Shown here one piece after another: positions 1 through 8,586 of a stretch of DNA of 64,000 nucleotides. This DNA comes from an uncultured Eubacteriales bacterium (GTDB lineage: Bacteria; Bacillota; Clostridia; Oscillospirales; Oscillospiraceae). Position numbers and translations under genes: made by a program. Location of the stretch: assembly GCA_900545585.1 (NCBI GenBank), contig UQZR01000011.1, positions 1-64,000 on the forward strand, read 5' to 3'. Each line of letters opens with the position of its first letter. Within the stretch, counting starts at the first letter, position 1. The notes under the pieces are model-generated. The model made no database searches. It was not told the origin of the DNA and saw only the letters and a list, made by a program, of their open reading frames with translations.

Positions 1-2
1 AC

Positions 3-2351
3 CAGCTCTACACCAAGCTCAACGGCGACAACGGCATCCTGCTGTCCTTTACCAAGCAGTCCAACTACGCCACGGCGGAGGTGTCCAACAACATCGCCGA
101 CCGGTTCGAGACGCTGGAGGCCCAGTACGACGGCCTGAAATTCGTGGCCCTGATGGATCAGGGCGACTATATCTATCTCATTGTGGAGACCATCCTCTCG
201 TCCCTGCTGTGGGGCGCGGTGTTCTCTGTGGTGGTGCTGTTCCTGTTCCTGCGTGACTGGCGGCCCACCCTCATCACCCTGATCTCCATCCCCGTCAGCG
301 TCATTTTCGCGGTGGTGCTGATGTACTTCACCGGCGTCACCATCAACATGATCTCCCTCAGCGGCCTGGCCGTATCGGTGGGTATGCTGGTGGACAACTC
401 GGTGGTGGTCATCGAAAACATTTACCGCCTGCGGGCCAAGGGCGCTACCATCATCCAGGCTGCGGTGTCCGGTGCGGGACAGGTGCTGGGCGCGGTGACG
501 GCGTCCACTCTCACCACGGTGTGCGTGTTCGCGCCTATCGTGTTCGTGGAGGGCCTGACGAAGCAGCTGTTCACCGATCTGGCCCTGACCATTACATATT
601 CCCTGCTGGCCAGCCTGCTGGTGGCACTGACGCTGGTGCCGGCCATGGCGTCCGGCATGCTGCGGCGGGACTTCACGCCCAAGGCCGGTCTGCTGGATAA
701 GCTCTACCCCGCCTACCGCAAGGCCATCTCCTGGTCGCTGGACCACAAGGCCTTCGTGCTGCTGCTGTCGCTGGTGCTGCTGGTGACGTCGGCCTGGGGC
801 GCACTGAGCCGCGGCTTTACGTTCATGCCGGAGATCGACATGAACAACCTCTCGCTGGAGATCACCATGCCGGAGGGCACCACCCGCGAGGAAGCGGTGG
901 AGGCGGCCGACCAGGTGATGGAACGGGCCATGTCCGTGGAGAATGTGGAAGCTGTGGGCTTCATGATGGGCAGCGGCAACATGGGCGGCCTCAGCATGAC
1001 CAGCAGCGACAACGGCGACTATGACGTTACCGGCTACCTCACCATGCCGGAGGGCACCTTCGGCTCCGACGCGGGGCGGGAGATCGAGGCGCTGTGCGCC
1101 GACCTGCCCTGCACGGTGAAGGCCTCCGGCGTCATGAGCGGTATGATGAGCTATATGACCGGCAGCGGCATCTCTTTGCAGGTCTACGGCGACGATATGG
1201 AGGGCCTGCAGACCGCCGCCCGTGCGCTGGGCCAGCGCATCGGACAGGTGGAGGGCGTCAAGGATGTGTCCGACGGTCTGGAGGACGCGGCGCCTGCCTT
1301 ACAGGTGGTGGTGGACCGCAACGCGGCCATGACCCGCGGTGTCACCGTGGCCCAGATCTACATGCAGGTGGCGGCGGCGCTGCAGGATACCACCACGGTG
1401 GCGGATGTGACGCTGGACGGCGAGAGCATGGAGCTGATGGTGGACGCGGCGGCGGACAGCAAGCTGACCCGCGAGAAGCTGCTGGATCTGACCATCACAC
1501 CGGACAGCTCCATGTCCGCCGCCATGAGCGGCAGCAGCGATACCTCCGGCCTGAGCCAGCTCACCGGCGAGGAGACGGAGGAGGACGACGATGGCTCCTT
1601 CAAGCTGGGCGAGGTGGCGGAGGTCCGCGAGACCGTGTCCCTCAACAGCATCCAGCGCGACCAGCAGCGGCGGTGCATCACCGTGACCGCCACGCTGGCC
1701 GATGGCTACAACGTTACCAAGGTGACATCGGCGGTGCAGCAGGCCGTGGCGCCGCTGGCCCTGCCGGAGGGCGTCACCGTGGAGTTCAACGGCGAGAACG
1801 AACAGATCATGAATGCCATGGGCCAGCTGATGCTGATGCTGCTGCTGGGCGTGGTGCTGGTGTACCTCATCATGGTGGCCCAGTTCCAATCCCTGAAGTC
1901 CCCGTTTATCGTGATGTTTACCATTCCGCTGGCCTTCACCGGCGGCTTCCTGGCACTGCTGGTCTCCGGTATCGAGGTGTCGGTCGTCAGTCTTATCGGC
2001 TTTGTGATGCTGGTAGGCGTCATCGTCAACAACGGCATTGTGCTGGTGGACTACATCAACCAGCAGCGGCAGGACGGTATGGCGCGGAGGGAGGCCATCA
2101 TCGACGCGGGCGTCACCCGTCTGCGGCCCATTCTGATGACCAGCCTTACCACCATCCTGGGCCTTGTGGTGACGGCGCTGGCCAAGAACGCCGGTACGGC
2201 CCTGATCCAGCCCATCGCGCTGGTGTGTATCGGCGGACTGCTGTACGCCACGCTGATGACGCTGTTCGTGGTGCCGTGTATGTACGATATGATGAATAAG
2301 AAGGAGCTGCGAAAGGTGGACGACAGCGAGCTGGAGCTGCTGGACATCTGA
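3..2351 (+). CDS. RND-family efflux transporter (AcrB/HAE1 type), 5'-truncated by window edge
   Basis: Inner-membrane proton-driven exporter of the resistance-nodulation-division superfamily. The reading frame is open from base 3, so the N-terminal part of the gene lies outside the window and about 782 residues remain. Visible family signs are the permease segment with DNSVVVIENIYR, followed by a large extracytoplasmic porter region (about bases 800-1780) and a second permease half with GVIVNNGIVLVDYIN near base 2030. A Met/Ser/Gly-rich insertion and an acidic EETEEDDD stretch (near base 1570) sit in the porter loop. Full-length relatives are about 1000-1050 residues, so roughly a quarter is missing. 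In Gram-positive clostridia such pumps pair with a membrane fusion protein encoded upstream, which cannot be seen here. The substrate cannot be inferred. Confidence 0.93.
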   Translation, partial: QLYTKLNGDNGILLSFTKQSNYATAEVSNNIADRFETLEAQYDGLKFVALMDQGDYIYLIVETILSSLLWGAVFSVVVLFLFLRDWRPTLITLISIPVSVIFAVVLMYFTGVTINMISLSGLAVSVGMLVDNSVVVIENIYRLRAKGATIIQAAVSGAGQVLGAVTASTLTTVCVFAPIVFVEGLTKQLFTDLALTITYSLLASLLVALTLVPAMASGMLRRDFTPKAGLLDKLYPAYRKAISWSLDHKAFVLLLSLVLLVTSAWGALSRGFTFMPEIDMNNLSLEITMPEGTTREEAVEAADQVMERAMSVENVEAVGFMMGSGNMGGLSMTSSDNGDYDVTGYLTMPEGTFGSDAGREIEALCADLPCTVKASGVMSGMMSYMTGSGISLQVYGDDMEGLQTAARALGQRIGQVEGVKDVSDGLEDAAPALQVVVDRNAAMTRGVTVAQIYMQVAAALQDTTTVADVTLDGESMELMVDAAADSKLTREKLLDLTITPDSSMSAAMSGSSDTSGLSQLTGEETEEDDDGSFKLGEVAEVRETVSLNSIQRDQQRRCITVTATLADGYNVTKVTSAVQQAVAPLALPEGVTVEFNGENEQIMNAMGQLMLMLLLGVVLVYLIMVAQFQSLKSPFIVMFTIPLAFTGGFLALLVSGIEVSVVSLIGFVMLVGVIVNNGIVLVDYINQQRQDGMARREAIIDAGVTRLRPILMTSLTTILGLVVTALAKNAGTALIQPIALVCIGGLLYATLMTLFVVPCMYDMMNKKELRKVDDSELELLDI

Positions 2352-2357
2352 GCTCTG

Positions 2358-2386
2358 GCAGGGAGGGGAACATTTCCCCTCCCTGC
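2358..2386 (+). terminator. Hairpin after the RND gene, possible weak terminator
   Basis: Perfect 13-bp inverted repeat (2358-2370 with 2374-2386, loop CAT) seven bases after the stop codon. It is followed by TTCGTC rather than a clean T run, so it may only attenuate or protect the mRNA end. Confidence 0.5.
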
Positions 2387-2417
2387 TTCGTCATATGGAC
2401 AAAAGGAGGGTGAGAGT

Positions 2418-3179
2418 ATGAAAAAGCTGCTGCTGTGCGTATTGGCGCTGGGCTGCGCCGCGGTGCTGATGGCCTGCGAGTGGTCGGCTGTTCCGCTGCC
2501 GCTGGAGGGGGATGAGCCACAGGGCAGTCCCGCACCGGACCCGTCCGAGATCACGGGTCAGCTGGCGGAGTATACCAGAGACCACGTGGACATGGCGCTG
2601 ACCATCCCCGATGGATGGGCCTTTGAGACGCTGGAGAAGGACGGGCAGGCGGGGCTGCGGTTCTGGAAGACGGACGATGATGCCGTGGACTTCCGGCTCA
2701 CCTGCTGGCTGGACGGCTACGGCATCTGCGGCACCGGCGTGACGGAGCAGGAGCTGACGCTGTCCGGCGGCCAGACGGCCTGGCAGTACACGGAGGGCGT
2801 CAACGACAACGTGTGGGTGAACGTCGTGTTCCGGGGTACACCAGGCAGCTATGTGTGTATGCCCGATGACGACGGCGCGATGGACAGGGCCGTGTGGGAC
2901 GGCTGCCGCGATGAGGTACTGGCTATCCTGGGCACTGCCCAGATCGGGCGGGGCATCCCCACGGAGGAGGAAGCTATCGAGCTGGCCAGGGCACAGTACG
3001 ATGGGGAGTACGACATGGCCTACGGCTGGTACGATGTGAAGACCGGCTGCTGGGCGGTGACGTTCTCAAAGGGCGCCATGGGCCAGACCGACGACGTGCG
3101 GTACGTGTATGGCGGCGGCACCGTCACGGATGCTGCGCCCTGCCCCGAGGATGCCGACTCGCCGGACATCGAAAAATAG
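2418..3179 (+). CDS. Putative lipoprotein of unknown function
   Basis: 253 residues. The N-terminus is a lipoprotein signal: MKKLLL, a hydrophobic stretch and the lipobox LMAC near residue 20, so the mature protein should be anchored to the outer face of the membrane. An AAAGGAGGG ribosome site precedes the ATG. The body has no family I recognise. It has alternating hydrophobic/charged beta-like segments and many Trp and Asp/Glu residues, with a C-terminal part resembling small secreted domains. It lies between the RND gene and the T-box promoter, 66 bases after the RND stop codon, so it could be transcribed with the pump through the weak hairpin. No function is proposed. Confidence 0.8.
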   Translation: MKKLLLCVLALGCAAVLMACEWSAVPLPLEGDEPQGSPAPDPSEITGQLAEYTRDHVDMALTIPDGWAFETLEKDGQAGLRFWKTDDDAVDFRLTCWLDGYGICGTGVTEQELTLSGGQTAWQYTEGVNDNVWVNVVFRGTPGSYVCMPDDDGAMDRAVWDGCRDEVLAILGTAQIGRGIPTEEEAIELARAQYDGEYDMAYGWYDVKTGCWAVTFSKGAMGQTDDVRYVYGGGTVTDAAPCPEDADSPDIEK

Positions 3180-3181
3180 GC

Positions 3182-3210
3182 TTGACGGGCGGGAGAAAAG
3201 ATGCTATTCT
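3182..3210 (+). promoter_or_regulatory. Sigma-A-type promoter for the T-box/glyS unit
   Basis: TTGACG (3182-3187), 17-bp spacer, TATTCT (3205-3210), starting two bases after the preceding stop codon. It sits correctly upstream of the T-box leader. Confidence 0.75.
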
Positions 3211-3216
3211 TTCCCT

Positions 3217-3379
3217 GTTACAGGCGATGAAGGGCGTGGCTGCCCGGAGCTGCGGGAGGAAATGCCCGCCGGACGCCCCGTTACCGGCAGTAAGAGTGTG
3301 GAATCATCCAAATTCAGGTGGAACCACGGACTAAAGCTTAGTTCGCCCTGATGCCAGCAATGGCATCAGGGCGTTTTTT
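3217..3379 (+). ncRNA. T-box riboswitch leader, probably sensing tRNA-Gly
   Basis: Leader RNA that reads uncharged tRNA and chooses between terminator and antiterminator. The conserved T-box core AGGTGGAACCACGG is at 3316-3329, followed by the typical distal partner TTCGCCCTG (3342-3350) that merges into the terminator. A stem I candidate is formed by GGGCGT (about 3231) pairing with ACGCCC (about 3273). GGC at 3286-3288, on the 3' side of this stem, is a candidate specifier codon for glycine, which fits the glyS gene downstream. The leader is short, as in glycine T-boxes that lack the stem II region. Specifier assignment is inference. Confidence 0.85.
3344..3378 (+). terminator. T-box regulated intrinsic terminator
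   Basis: Twelve-base-pair stem (CGCCCTGATGCC with GGCATCAGGGCG) followed by six Ts. It is mutually exclusive with the T-box antiterminator because the 5' arm overlaps the distal T-box element. Confidence 0.88.
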
Positions 3380-3402
3380 GCTGCAATAAAGGAGAGCTGT
3401 CT

Positions 3403-4479
3403 ATGAAAAAGAGGATCGCGGCGCTGCTGCTGGCGGCGCTGCTGGGGCTGACAGCCTGCGGCGCACCGGCAGAAACGGGTGCGCCCACGGGAGAGATTTT
3501 CATTTACGGCGAGGAGCACGCCAACGCTGCCTGCCTGGATAAGGAGCTGGCATTGTGGCAGACCTGCTACGGTCAGGGAATGCGCCACCTGTTCATAGAG
3601 ATGGGCGCCGGCTCCACGCTGCTGCTGAACCGCTGGATGGCGGCAGAGGATGACGCCTACTGGGACATGGTGTATGGCGCCTGCGAGGGAACGCTGTTCC
3701 ACGCGGAGGTGGTGGCGGATTTTTACCATCAGGTCAAGGAGACGTGTCCGGACACGGTGTTCCACGGCTTTGACATAGAGCATCAGTACGCCGCCTCCGG
3801 CGAAAAAGCGCTCCGGCTTCTGGAGGACGAGGGAAAGGCCGACACCGACGTGTACCGTCAGGTGGATCGGAGCATCAAGCAGGGCGCCATGTACTATCGG
3901 CGCGGCGCAGACGATGCGGCCGATGTGCAGCGGGAGCATATCATGGCGGCCAACTTCTGTGACGCCTTTGACGCGCTGGACGGCGTCAGCGTGGTAGCCT
4001 TCTGCGGCAGCGCCCACGCTGACCCCAACGGAATGGATCACCAGACCGGCACCGTGCCCTCCATGGCGGCTCAGATCGCGGCGCACTACGGCAGCAAGGT
4101 GACGGTGACCTGTGCCAATCTGGCGCGGGAGGAAAAGCCGGAGCTGGAGCCGCTCCGCACGGACACGCTGACCATCGCCGGTGAAGCATACGAAGCCGCC
4201 TACTTCGGGGAGCAGGACATCTCTGACTGGAGCGACTACGCCAGCCGCGAGTTCTGGCGCGTGGAGGGCGGATACGACGCCTTTTCCGCGTGGCAGACCA
4301 CGGGAGATCAGCTGCCGGAGAGCAACTATCCCATGGCCCTGCACCAGGGGGAGGCCTATGCCATTCTGTACCACCTGCCGGACGGCGGTACCATGTGGTG
4401 GTACGGTGTGACCACAGACCAGACGGATTGGAATGCGGGAGTCGTGACTGTGCAGGTAACGCCGCCGGAGGCGGCTTGA
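3403..4479 (+). CDS. ChaN/erythromycin-esterase-like lipoprotein in the glyS T-box unit
   Basis: 358 residues with a lipoprotein signal (MKKR, Ala/Leu-rich core, lipobox LTAC). After the signal comes IYGEEHANAACLDKEL, then FIEMG, and later AFCGSAHAD. This pattern of GExH near the start, an E-M strand and a late G-x-A-H motif is typical of the ChaN/TraB/EreA-like superfamily, whose members bind haem or hydrolyse esters. The exact activity here is unknown. AAAGGAG lies upstream of the ATG. The gene sits directly after the T-box terminator and only 40 bases before glyS, so its expression should rise under glycine-tRNA starvation. That is unexpected for a surface lipoprotein. The C-terminal third (from about residue 270) is rich in Trp and Tyr and may be a separate beta domain. 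Confidence 0.7.
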   Translation: MKKRIAALLLAALLGLTACGAPAETGAPTGEIFIYGEEHANAACLDKELALWQTCYGQGMRHLFIEMGAGSTLLLNRWMAAEDDAYWDMVYGACEGTLFHAEVVADFYHQVKETCPDTVFHGFDIEHQYAASGEKALRLLEDEGKADTDVYRQVDRSIKQGAMYYRRGADDAADVQREHIMAANFCDAFDALDGVSVVAFCGSAHADPNGMDHQTGTVPSMAAQIAAHYGSKVTVTCANLAREEKPELEPLRTDTLTIAGEAYEAAYFGEQDISDWSDYASREFWRVEGGYDAFSAWQTTGDQLPESNYPMALHQGEAYAILYHLPDGGTMWWYGVTTDQTDWNAGVVTVQVTPPEAA

Positions 4480-4519
4480 CCATAGAGACCAAAAATATTC
4501 ACATAAAGGAGACGATCAC

Positions 4520-5941
4520 ATGAAAAACACCGAAAAGACCATGGATAAGATCGTGGCGCTGTGCAAAAACCGCGGCATCATCTTTGCAGGCTCCGAGATC
4601 TACGGCGGCCTGGCCAACACATGGGACTACGGCCCCCTGGGCGTGGAGCTGAAGAACAACATCAAGAAGGCCTGGTGGAAGAAGTTCGTGCAGGAAAACC
4701 CCTACAACGTGGGGCAGGACGCCGCCATCCTCATGAACCCCCAGACGTGGGTGGCCAGCGGTCATCTGGCAGGCTTCTCCGATCCTCTGATGGACTGCAA
4801 GGAGTGCAAGGAGCGCTTCCGCGCCGACAAGCTCATCGAGGACTGGTGCGGCCAGAACAGCGTGGAGCTGCCCAAGCCCATCGATGCCTTCTCCCAGCAG
4901 GAGATGAAGGACTTCATCGAGGACAACAACATCCCCTGCCCCACCTGCGGTAAGCACAACTTCACCGACATCCGGCAGTTCAACCTGATGTTCAAGACGT
5001 TCCAGGGCGTCACCGAGGATGCCAAGAACACCGTGTACCTGCGGCCTGAGACGGCGCAGGGCATCTTCACCAACTTCGTCAATACCCAGCGCACCACCCG
5101 CCGCAAGCTGCCCTTCGGCGTGTGCCAGATCGGCAAGTCCTTCCGCAACGAGATCACCCCGGGCAACTTCATCTTCCGCGTCCGCGAGTTCGAGCAGATG
5201 GAACTGGAGTTCTTCTGCAAGCCCGGCACCGATCTGGAGTGGTTCAACTACTGGCGTACCTTCTGCCACAACTGGCTGCTGGGCATCGGCCTGAAGGACG
5301 AGAACCTGCGGCTGCGTGACCACGACCCCGAGGAGCTGTGCTTCTACTCCAAGGCAACCACGGACTTCGAGTTCCTGTTCCCCTTCGGCTGGGGCGAGCT
5401 GTGGGGCGTGGCGGACCGCACCGACTACGACCTGACCCAGCACCAGAACGTGTCTGGCAAGGATCTGACCTACTTCGACCCCGAGACCAACGAGCGCTAC
5501 ATCCCCTACGTGGTGGAGCCGTCCCTTGGCGTGGAGCGCAGTGTGCTGGCCGTGCTGGTGGACGCCTATGACGAGGAGGTCGTGGACGCGGAGAAGAACG
5601 ATGTCCGCGTGGTGCTGCACCTGCACCCGGCGCTGGCACCCTACAAGGCGGCGGTGCTGCCTCTGAGCAAGAAGCTCAGCGACAAGGCCCGCGAGGTCTA
5701 CGCCGAGCTGGCGAAGGAGTGGATGATCGACTTCGATGAGACTGGTTCCATCGGCAAGCGCTATCGCCGCGAGGACGAGGTGGGTACTCCGTACTGCATC
5801 ACGGTGGACTTCGACACCGTGGGCGATGCGGAGAAGGCTGGCGACAACTGTGTCACCGTCCGCGAGCGCGACACCATGGAGCAGGTGCGCGTGCCCATCA
5901 GCGAGCTGAAGGCGTATCTGGCGGAGAAGCTGGCGTACTGA
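4520..5941 (+). CDS. glyS: Glycyl-tRNA synthetase, dimeric single-chain type
   Basis: Class II synthetase that charges tRNA-Gly in the cytoplasm. 473 residues, the size of the single-chain alpha2 GlyRS rather than the two-subunit GlyQ/GlyS form. Visible signs are the N-terminal motif CKNRGIIFAGSEIYGG, a zinc-like knuckle (CPTCGKHNF near residue 140), RPETAQGIFTNF, FRNEITPGNFIFRVREFEQ (motif 2 region) and VEPSLGVERSVLA (motif 3). The C-terminal anticodon-binding domain follows. AAAGGAG is well placed before the ATG. It is the second gene after a glycine-type T-box. The last 57 or so coding bases are duplicated 216 bp downstream. Confidence 0.97.
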   Translation: MKNTEKTMDKIVALCKNRGIIFAGSEIYGGLANTWDYGPLGVELKNNIKKAWWKKFVQENPYNVGQDAAILMNPQTWVASGHLAGFSDPLMDCKECKERFRADKLIEDWCGQNSVELPKPIDAFSQQEMKDFIEDNNIPCPTCGKHNFTDIRQFNLMFKTFQGVTEDAKNTVYLRPETAQGIFTNFVNTQRTTRRKLPFGVCQIGKSFRNEITPGNFIFRVREFEQMELEFFCKPGTDLEWFNYWRTFCHNWLLGIGLKDENLRLRDHDPEELCFYSKATTDFEFLFPFGWGELWGVADRTDYDLTQHQNVSGKDLTYFDPETNERYIPYVVEPSLGVERSVLAVLVDAYDEEVVDAEKNDVRVVLHLHPALAPYKAAVLPLSKKLSDKAREVYAELAKEWMIDFDETGSIGKRYRREDEVGTPYCITVDFDTVGDAEKAGDNCVTVRERDTMEQVRVPISELKAYLAEKLAY

Positions 5942-5944
5942 ACG
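5884..5944 (+). repeat. Direct repeat copy 1, 3' end of glyS
   Basis: 61 bp including the glyS stop TGA. It matches 6100-6160 at 59 of 61 positions. Confidence 0.95.
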
Positions 5945-6099
5945 GCAGGGCAGGGTAGACGGCGCGCCTGCTCCCTCCGCCGCGGAAGCGGCGTGTAAGC
6001 ATTTTGGCGCAGCCAAAATCTTACGTTGGGGCGAATTCATTTCGCCCCAACAGGAAGTCAGATCGGGGCCCCCGCCCAACGTCGTTGCGCGGGGCGCAG
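5945..6099. other. 155-bp segment between the two copies of the glyS 3' end
   Basis: No gene. It contains perfect hairpins at 6001-6019 (8-bp arms, loop GCA) and 6025-6051 (11-bp arms GTTGGGGCGAA/TTCGCCCCAAC). It is the part that separates the duplicated glyS ends and looks like a small inserted, non-coding element. Confidence 0.7.
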
Positions 6100-6160
6100 G
6101 GTGCGTGTGCCCATCAGCGAGCTGAAGGCGTATCTGGCGGAGAAGCTGGCGTACTAAACG
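6100..6160 (+). repeat. Direct repeat copy 2, displaced duplicate of the glyS 3' end
   Basis: 61 bp. It differs from copy 1 by one C-to-T change and by TAA in place of TGA at the stop. It encodes only the last 19 residues of GlyRS out of context and is followed by the terminator, as the end of glyS presumably was before the duplication. Confidence 0.95.
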
Positions 6161-6167
6161 AGCGTGT

Positions 6168-6205
6168 AAAAAAGAGACGGACGCGGCCGCGTCCGTCTCT
6201 TTTTT
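6168..6205 (+). terminator. Intrinsic terminator of the glyS unit (bidirectional palindrome)
   Basis: Perfect palindrome: A6, GAGACGGACGCGG and its complement, T6. The 43 bp from 6168 to 6210 recur almost identically at 7029-7071. Confidence 0.9.
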
Positions 6206-6210
6206 GTTAC

Positions 6211-7028
6211 ATGCCTCCGGCGGCCCCATTTCTTCCAGCAGCGGAAGAAATGGGGGAAAGAACGCCGCCAAAGACCCATGGTCTTTGGAATTCCTTCAGG
6301 CCAATTTCGATGTGGTGGGAAAAGGTTCCGCAGGGAATCGACCGCGAGCCTACCCTCGCTGCCGCTGACATGGTGGGCGGGGGATATTGGCGGGACTACC
6401 GATTTAGGCGATTATCAAATCGCGCACTTGCCGCCGTCAGCGGCAAGTGTAGGTGCGGCCTAATGGGCCGCCATTTTACGTTGGTAGAGCAAAGTGCCGC
6501 CGTGCGGGACGTGGGAGCGGCAGCGATATGAGGACTGCAAGTGATTCGTTGTACGACGATTTGCAGCAATTTGGGACTTCGCGTGGTACGCGGTCACGTT
6601 TTTCCAACGCGGTCAGGCGCGCAGGAAGTCTTGAAACCTGCGGTTTCAAGCAGCGGTTTTGGTCACTTTTGGGGCTGCGGCCAAAAGCGACCCGCGCTCG
6701 GGGGCGCGGAACTCTCCCCGCCGGAGGAGCGATCCGAGCGCCGCCAGTGGCGGATGCAGGGGGGTGAGCGAGTGGCAGCGGTCAAAATTTCAAGCGTCCG
6801 CCGTCAGGAAGCGCAGAAATTTTGGGCACCGCAACAGTGTACCTTTTACAAATAAAGCGGGCCGTCGGGGACGCCGGCCCCTACGGGTGTGCGGCCGGAC
6901 AGTGCAGTAAAAAGTGCGGGCGGGTAGAACTCCGCCCCTACAAAGGGGAAATGCCCCTTATACACAAACGAGGAAATCCTCTCGTCCCGCCGCGGGCCTC
7001 TCGGACCAGCGATAGAGGATAGACCGGC
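6211..7028. other. 818-bp gene-free region rich in hairpins
   Basis: I see no convincing gene: the open frames are short, lack ribosome sites and have no recognisable proteins. The region holds perfect inverted repeats at 6224-6255 (13-bp arms), 6425-6449 (10-bp arms) and 6630-6650 (9-bp arms). Near 6860-6945 are two GC-rich pieces with the look of dispersed intergenic repeats (for example GGACGCCGGCCCCTACGG). It is bounded by two copies of one terminator. Confidence 0.6.
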
Positions 7029-7067
7029 AAAAAAAGAGACGGACGCGGCAGCGTCCGTCTCTTTTTT
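7029..7067 (-). terminator. Intrinsic terminator of the MATE gene
   Basis: 17-bp arms with A6 on the left and T6 on the right, loop GGCA in plus orientation. It lies one base beyond the MATE stop codon and is nearly identical to 6168-6205. Confidence 0.9.
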
Positions 7068-7068
7068 G

Positions 7069-8439
7069 TTACGCCCGCCCCTCGGGGATCTGGGCGATCA
7101 TGGTCTTGTACACGTGCCGGAAGAAGCACAGTGTCAGCAGCAGGGATGCGATCTCGGCGATGGGGTAGCACCACCACACCAGATCGTCGTTGCCCACGGA
7201 CGTGCCGTAGCGGGCCAGCACGTAGGCGATGGGCACCAGAAACACCAGCTGCCGCACTATGGACGTGACCATGGAGTACAGTGACTTGCCCAGTGCCTGG
7301 AACGAGCTGCCCAGCGCGATGCACGCACCGGCCATGCAGAAGCTCAGGGAGATGATGCGCAGGGCGGGGATGCCCACGGCCATCATGGTGTCGGTGGCGT
7401 CGAAGATGCTCAGCAGAGGGCCGGGGATGGCCTGAAACAGAATGGTGCCCGCCACCATGATGCAGGAGGCGTACAGTGTGCCGCGCTTGATGGTCTCCAT
7501 CATGCGGCGCCGGTTCTGGGCGCCGTAGTTATACGCCACGATAGGGATGATGCCGTTGTTCATGCCAAAGACCGGCATGAAGATGAAGGAGTTCAGCTTA
7601 AAGTACACGCCGAAGGCGGTGGCCGCCGTCTCATGGGCGGAGTGGTAGGTGATGAGGATCTTGTTCATCAGGAAGGTCATCACCGAGCCGATGCCCACCA
7701 TGATGACGCTGGGCAGGCCGATGGCGTAGATCTCGCCGATCAGGGACCAGTCGGGGCGGAAGCCCTTGATGGACAGGGTGATGTCGGTGTTCTTCTTATG
7801 GTTGAAGTATATGGCCAGCGCACAGCCGCAGAACTGACCGATGATGGTAGCCACGGCGGCGCCTGCCACGCCCATGTCCAGCACGAAGATGAACACGGGG
7901 TCCAGCACGATGTTGACGATAGCGCCCAGACCCTGGGTGTACATACTCAGCAGGGAGCGGCCCGTGCCCTGAAGCAGCCGCTCGTACATGATCTGGCAGA
8001 ACATGCCCAGCGAGCCGATGGTGACGATGCGCAGGTACTCGCTGCCCATCTGGATGATGTTCTCCACCTGGGTCTGGGAGCGGAAGAACAGATCCGCGCA
8101 GGTCAGGCCCAGCACGGCGGAGATGAGGAAGCCCACCACGGCCAGGAAGACGCCGTTGTTGGCCACGCGGTCGGCCCGTTCCCGCATCTGTGCGCCCAGA
8201 GCCCGGCCCATCAGGGCGTTGACGCCCACGGCGGTACCGGTGGCAAGACCGATCATCAGGTTCTGGGCGGGGAAGGCCAGGGATACGGCAGTCAGCGCCT
8301 GTTCGCTGACGCGGCTGACGAATACGCTGTCCACGATGTTATAAAGCGCCTGCACCAGCATGGACGCGATGATGGGCAGGGACATGTTCCAGATCAGCTT
8401 GGAAATGGGCATAACGCCCAGCTTGTTTTCATTCTGCAT
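7069..8439 (-). CDS. MATE-family multidrug/sodium antiporter
   Basis: 456 residues from the ATG at 8439, which has AAAAGGAG five bases upstream. Longer in-frame extensions lack a ribosome site. The protein has about twelve hydrophobic segments. The N-terminus PISKLIWNMSLPIIASMLVQ and the following ALYNIVDSVFV are typical of the DinF/NorM-like MATE group, and the internal duplication shows in the second half (NKILITYHSAHETAATAFG). It would export cationic compounds in exchange for Na+ or H+. It stands alone between the gene-free region and the AlaX gene, with its own terminator. Confidence 0.93.
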   Translation of the reverse strand: MQNENKLGVMPISKLIWNMSLPIIASMLVQALYNIVDSVFVSRVSEQALTAVSLAFPAQNLMIGLATGTAVGVNALMGRALGAQMRERADRVANNGVFLAVVGFLISAVLGLTCADLFFRSQTQVENIIQMGSEYLRIVTIGSLGMFCQIMYERLLQGTGRSLLSMYTQGLGAIVNIVLDPVFIFVLDMGVAGAAVATIIGQFCGCALAIYFNHKKNTDITLSIKGFRPDWSLIGEIYAIGLPSVIMVGIGSVMTFLMNKILITYHSAHETAATAFGVYFKLNSFIFMPVFGMNNGIIPIVAYNYGAQNRRRMMETIKRGTLYASCIMVAGTILFQAIPGPLLSIFDATDTMMAVGIPALRIISLSFCMAGACIALGSSFQALGKSLYSMVTSIVRQLVFLVPIAYVLARYGTSVGNDDLVWWCYPIAEIASLLLTLCFFRHVYKTMIAQIPEGRA

Positions 8440-8506
8440 AGCGGCTCCTTTTGGCTCATATACTCTCAGCCTATTATTGTAGCATGTTCCGCACCAAAAG
8501 GAAAGC

Positions 8507-8537
8507 CCCGAAAGTGCGGGAAATGCGCACTTTCGGG
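8507..8537 (-). terminator. Probable terminator of the hisS-aspS-alaX operon
   Basis: Perfect 12-bp inverted repeat CCCGAAAGTGCG/CGCACTTTCGGG with a 7-base loop. On the minus strand it is followed by a pyrimidine run (CTTTCCTTTT). It is 50 bases after the last gene of the operon. Confidence 0.6.
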
Positions 8538-8586
8538 ACACAGATTTTGGCAAAAATGCGAAAAAACTTTTCGTGATGCGAAGTAT

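Noticed and set aside
6004..6855. Short open frames in the gene-free 5.9-7.1 kb interval
   Set aside because: They lack ribosome sites and recognisable proteins, and they cross perfect hairpins, the terminator and the duplicated glyS end in the wrong context.
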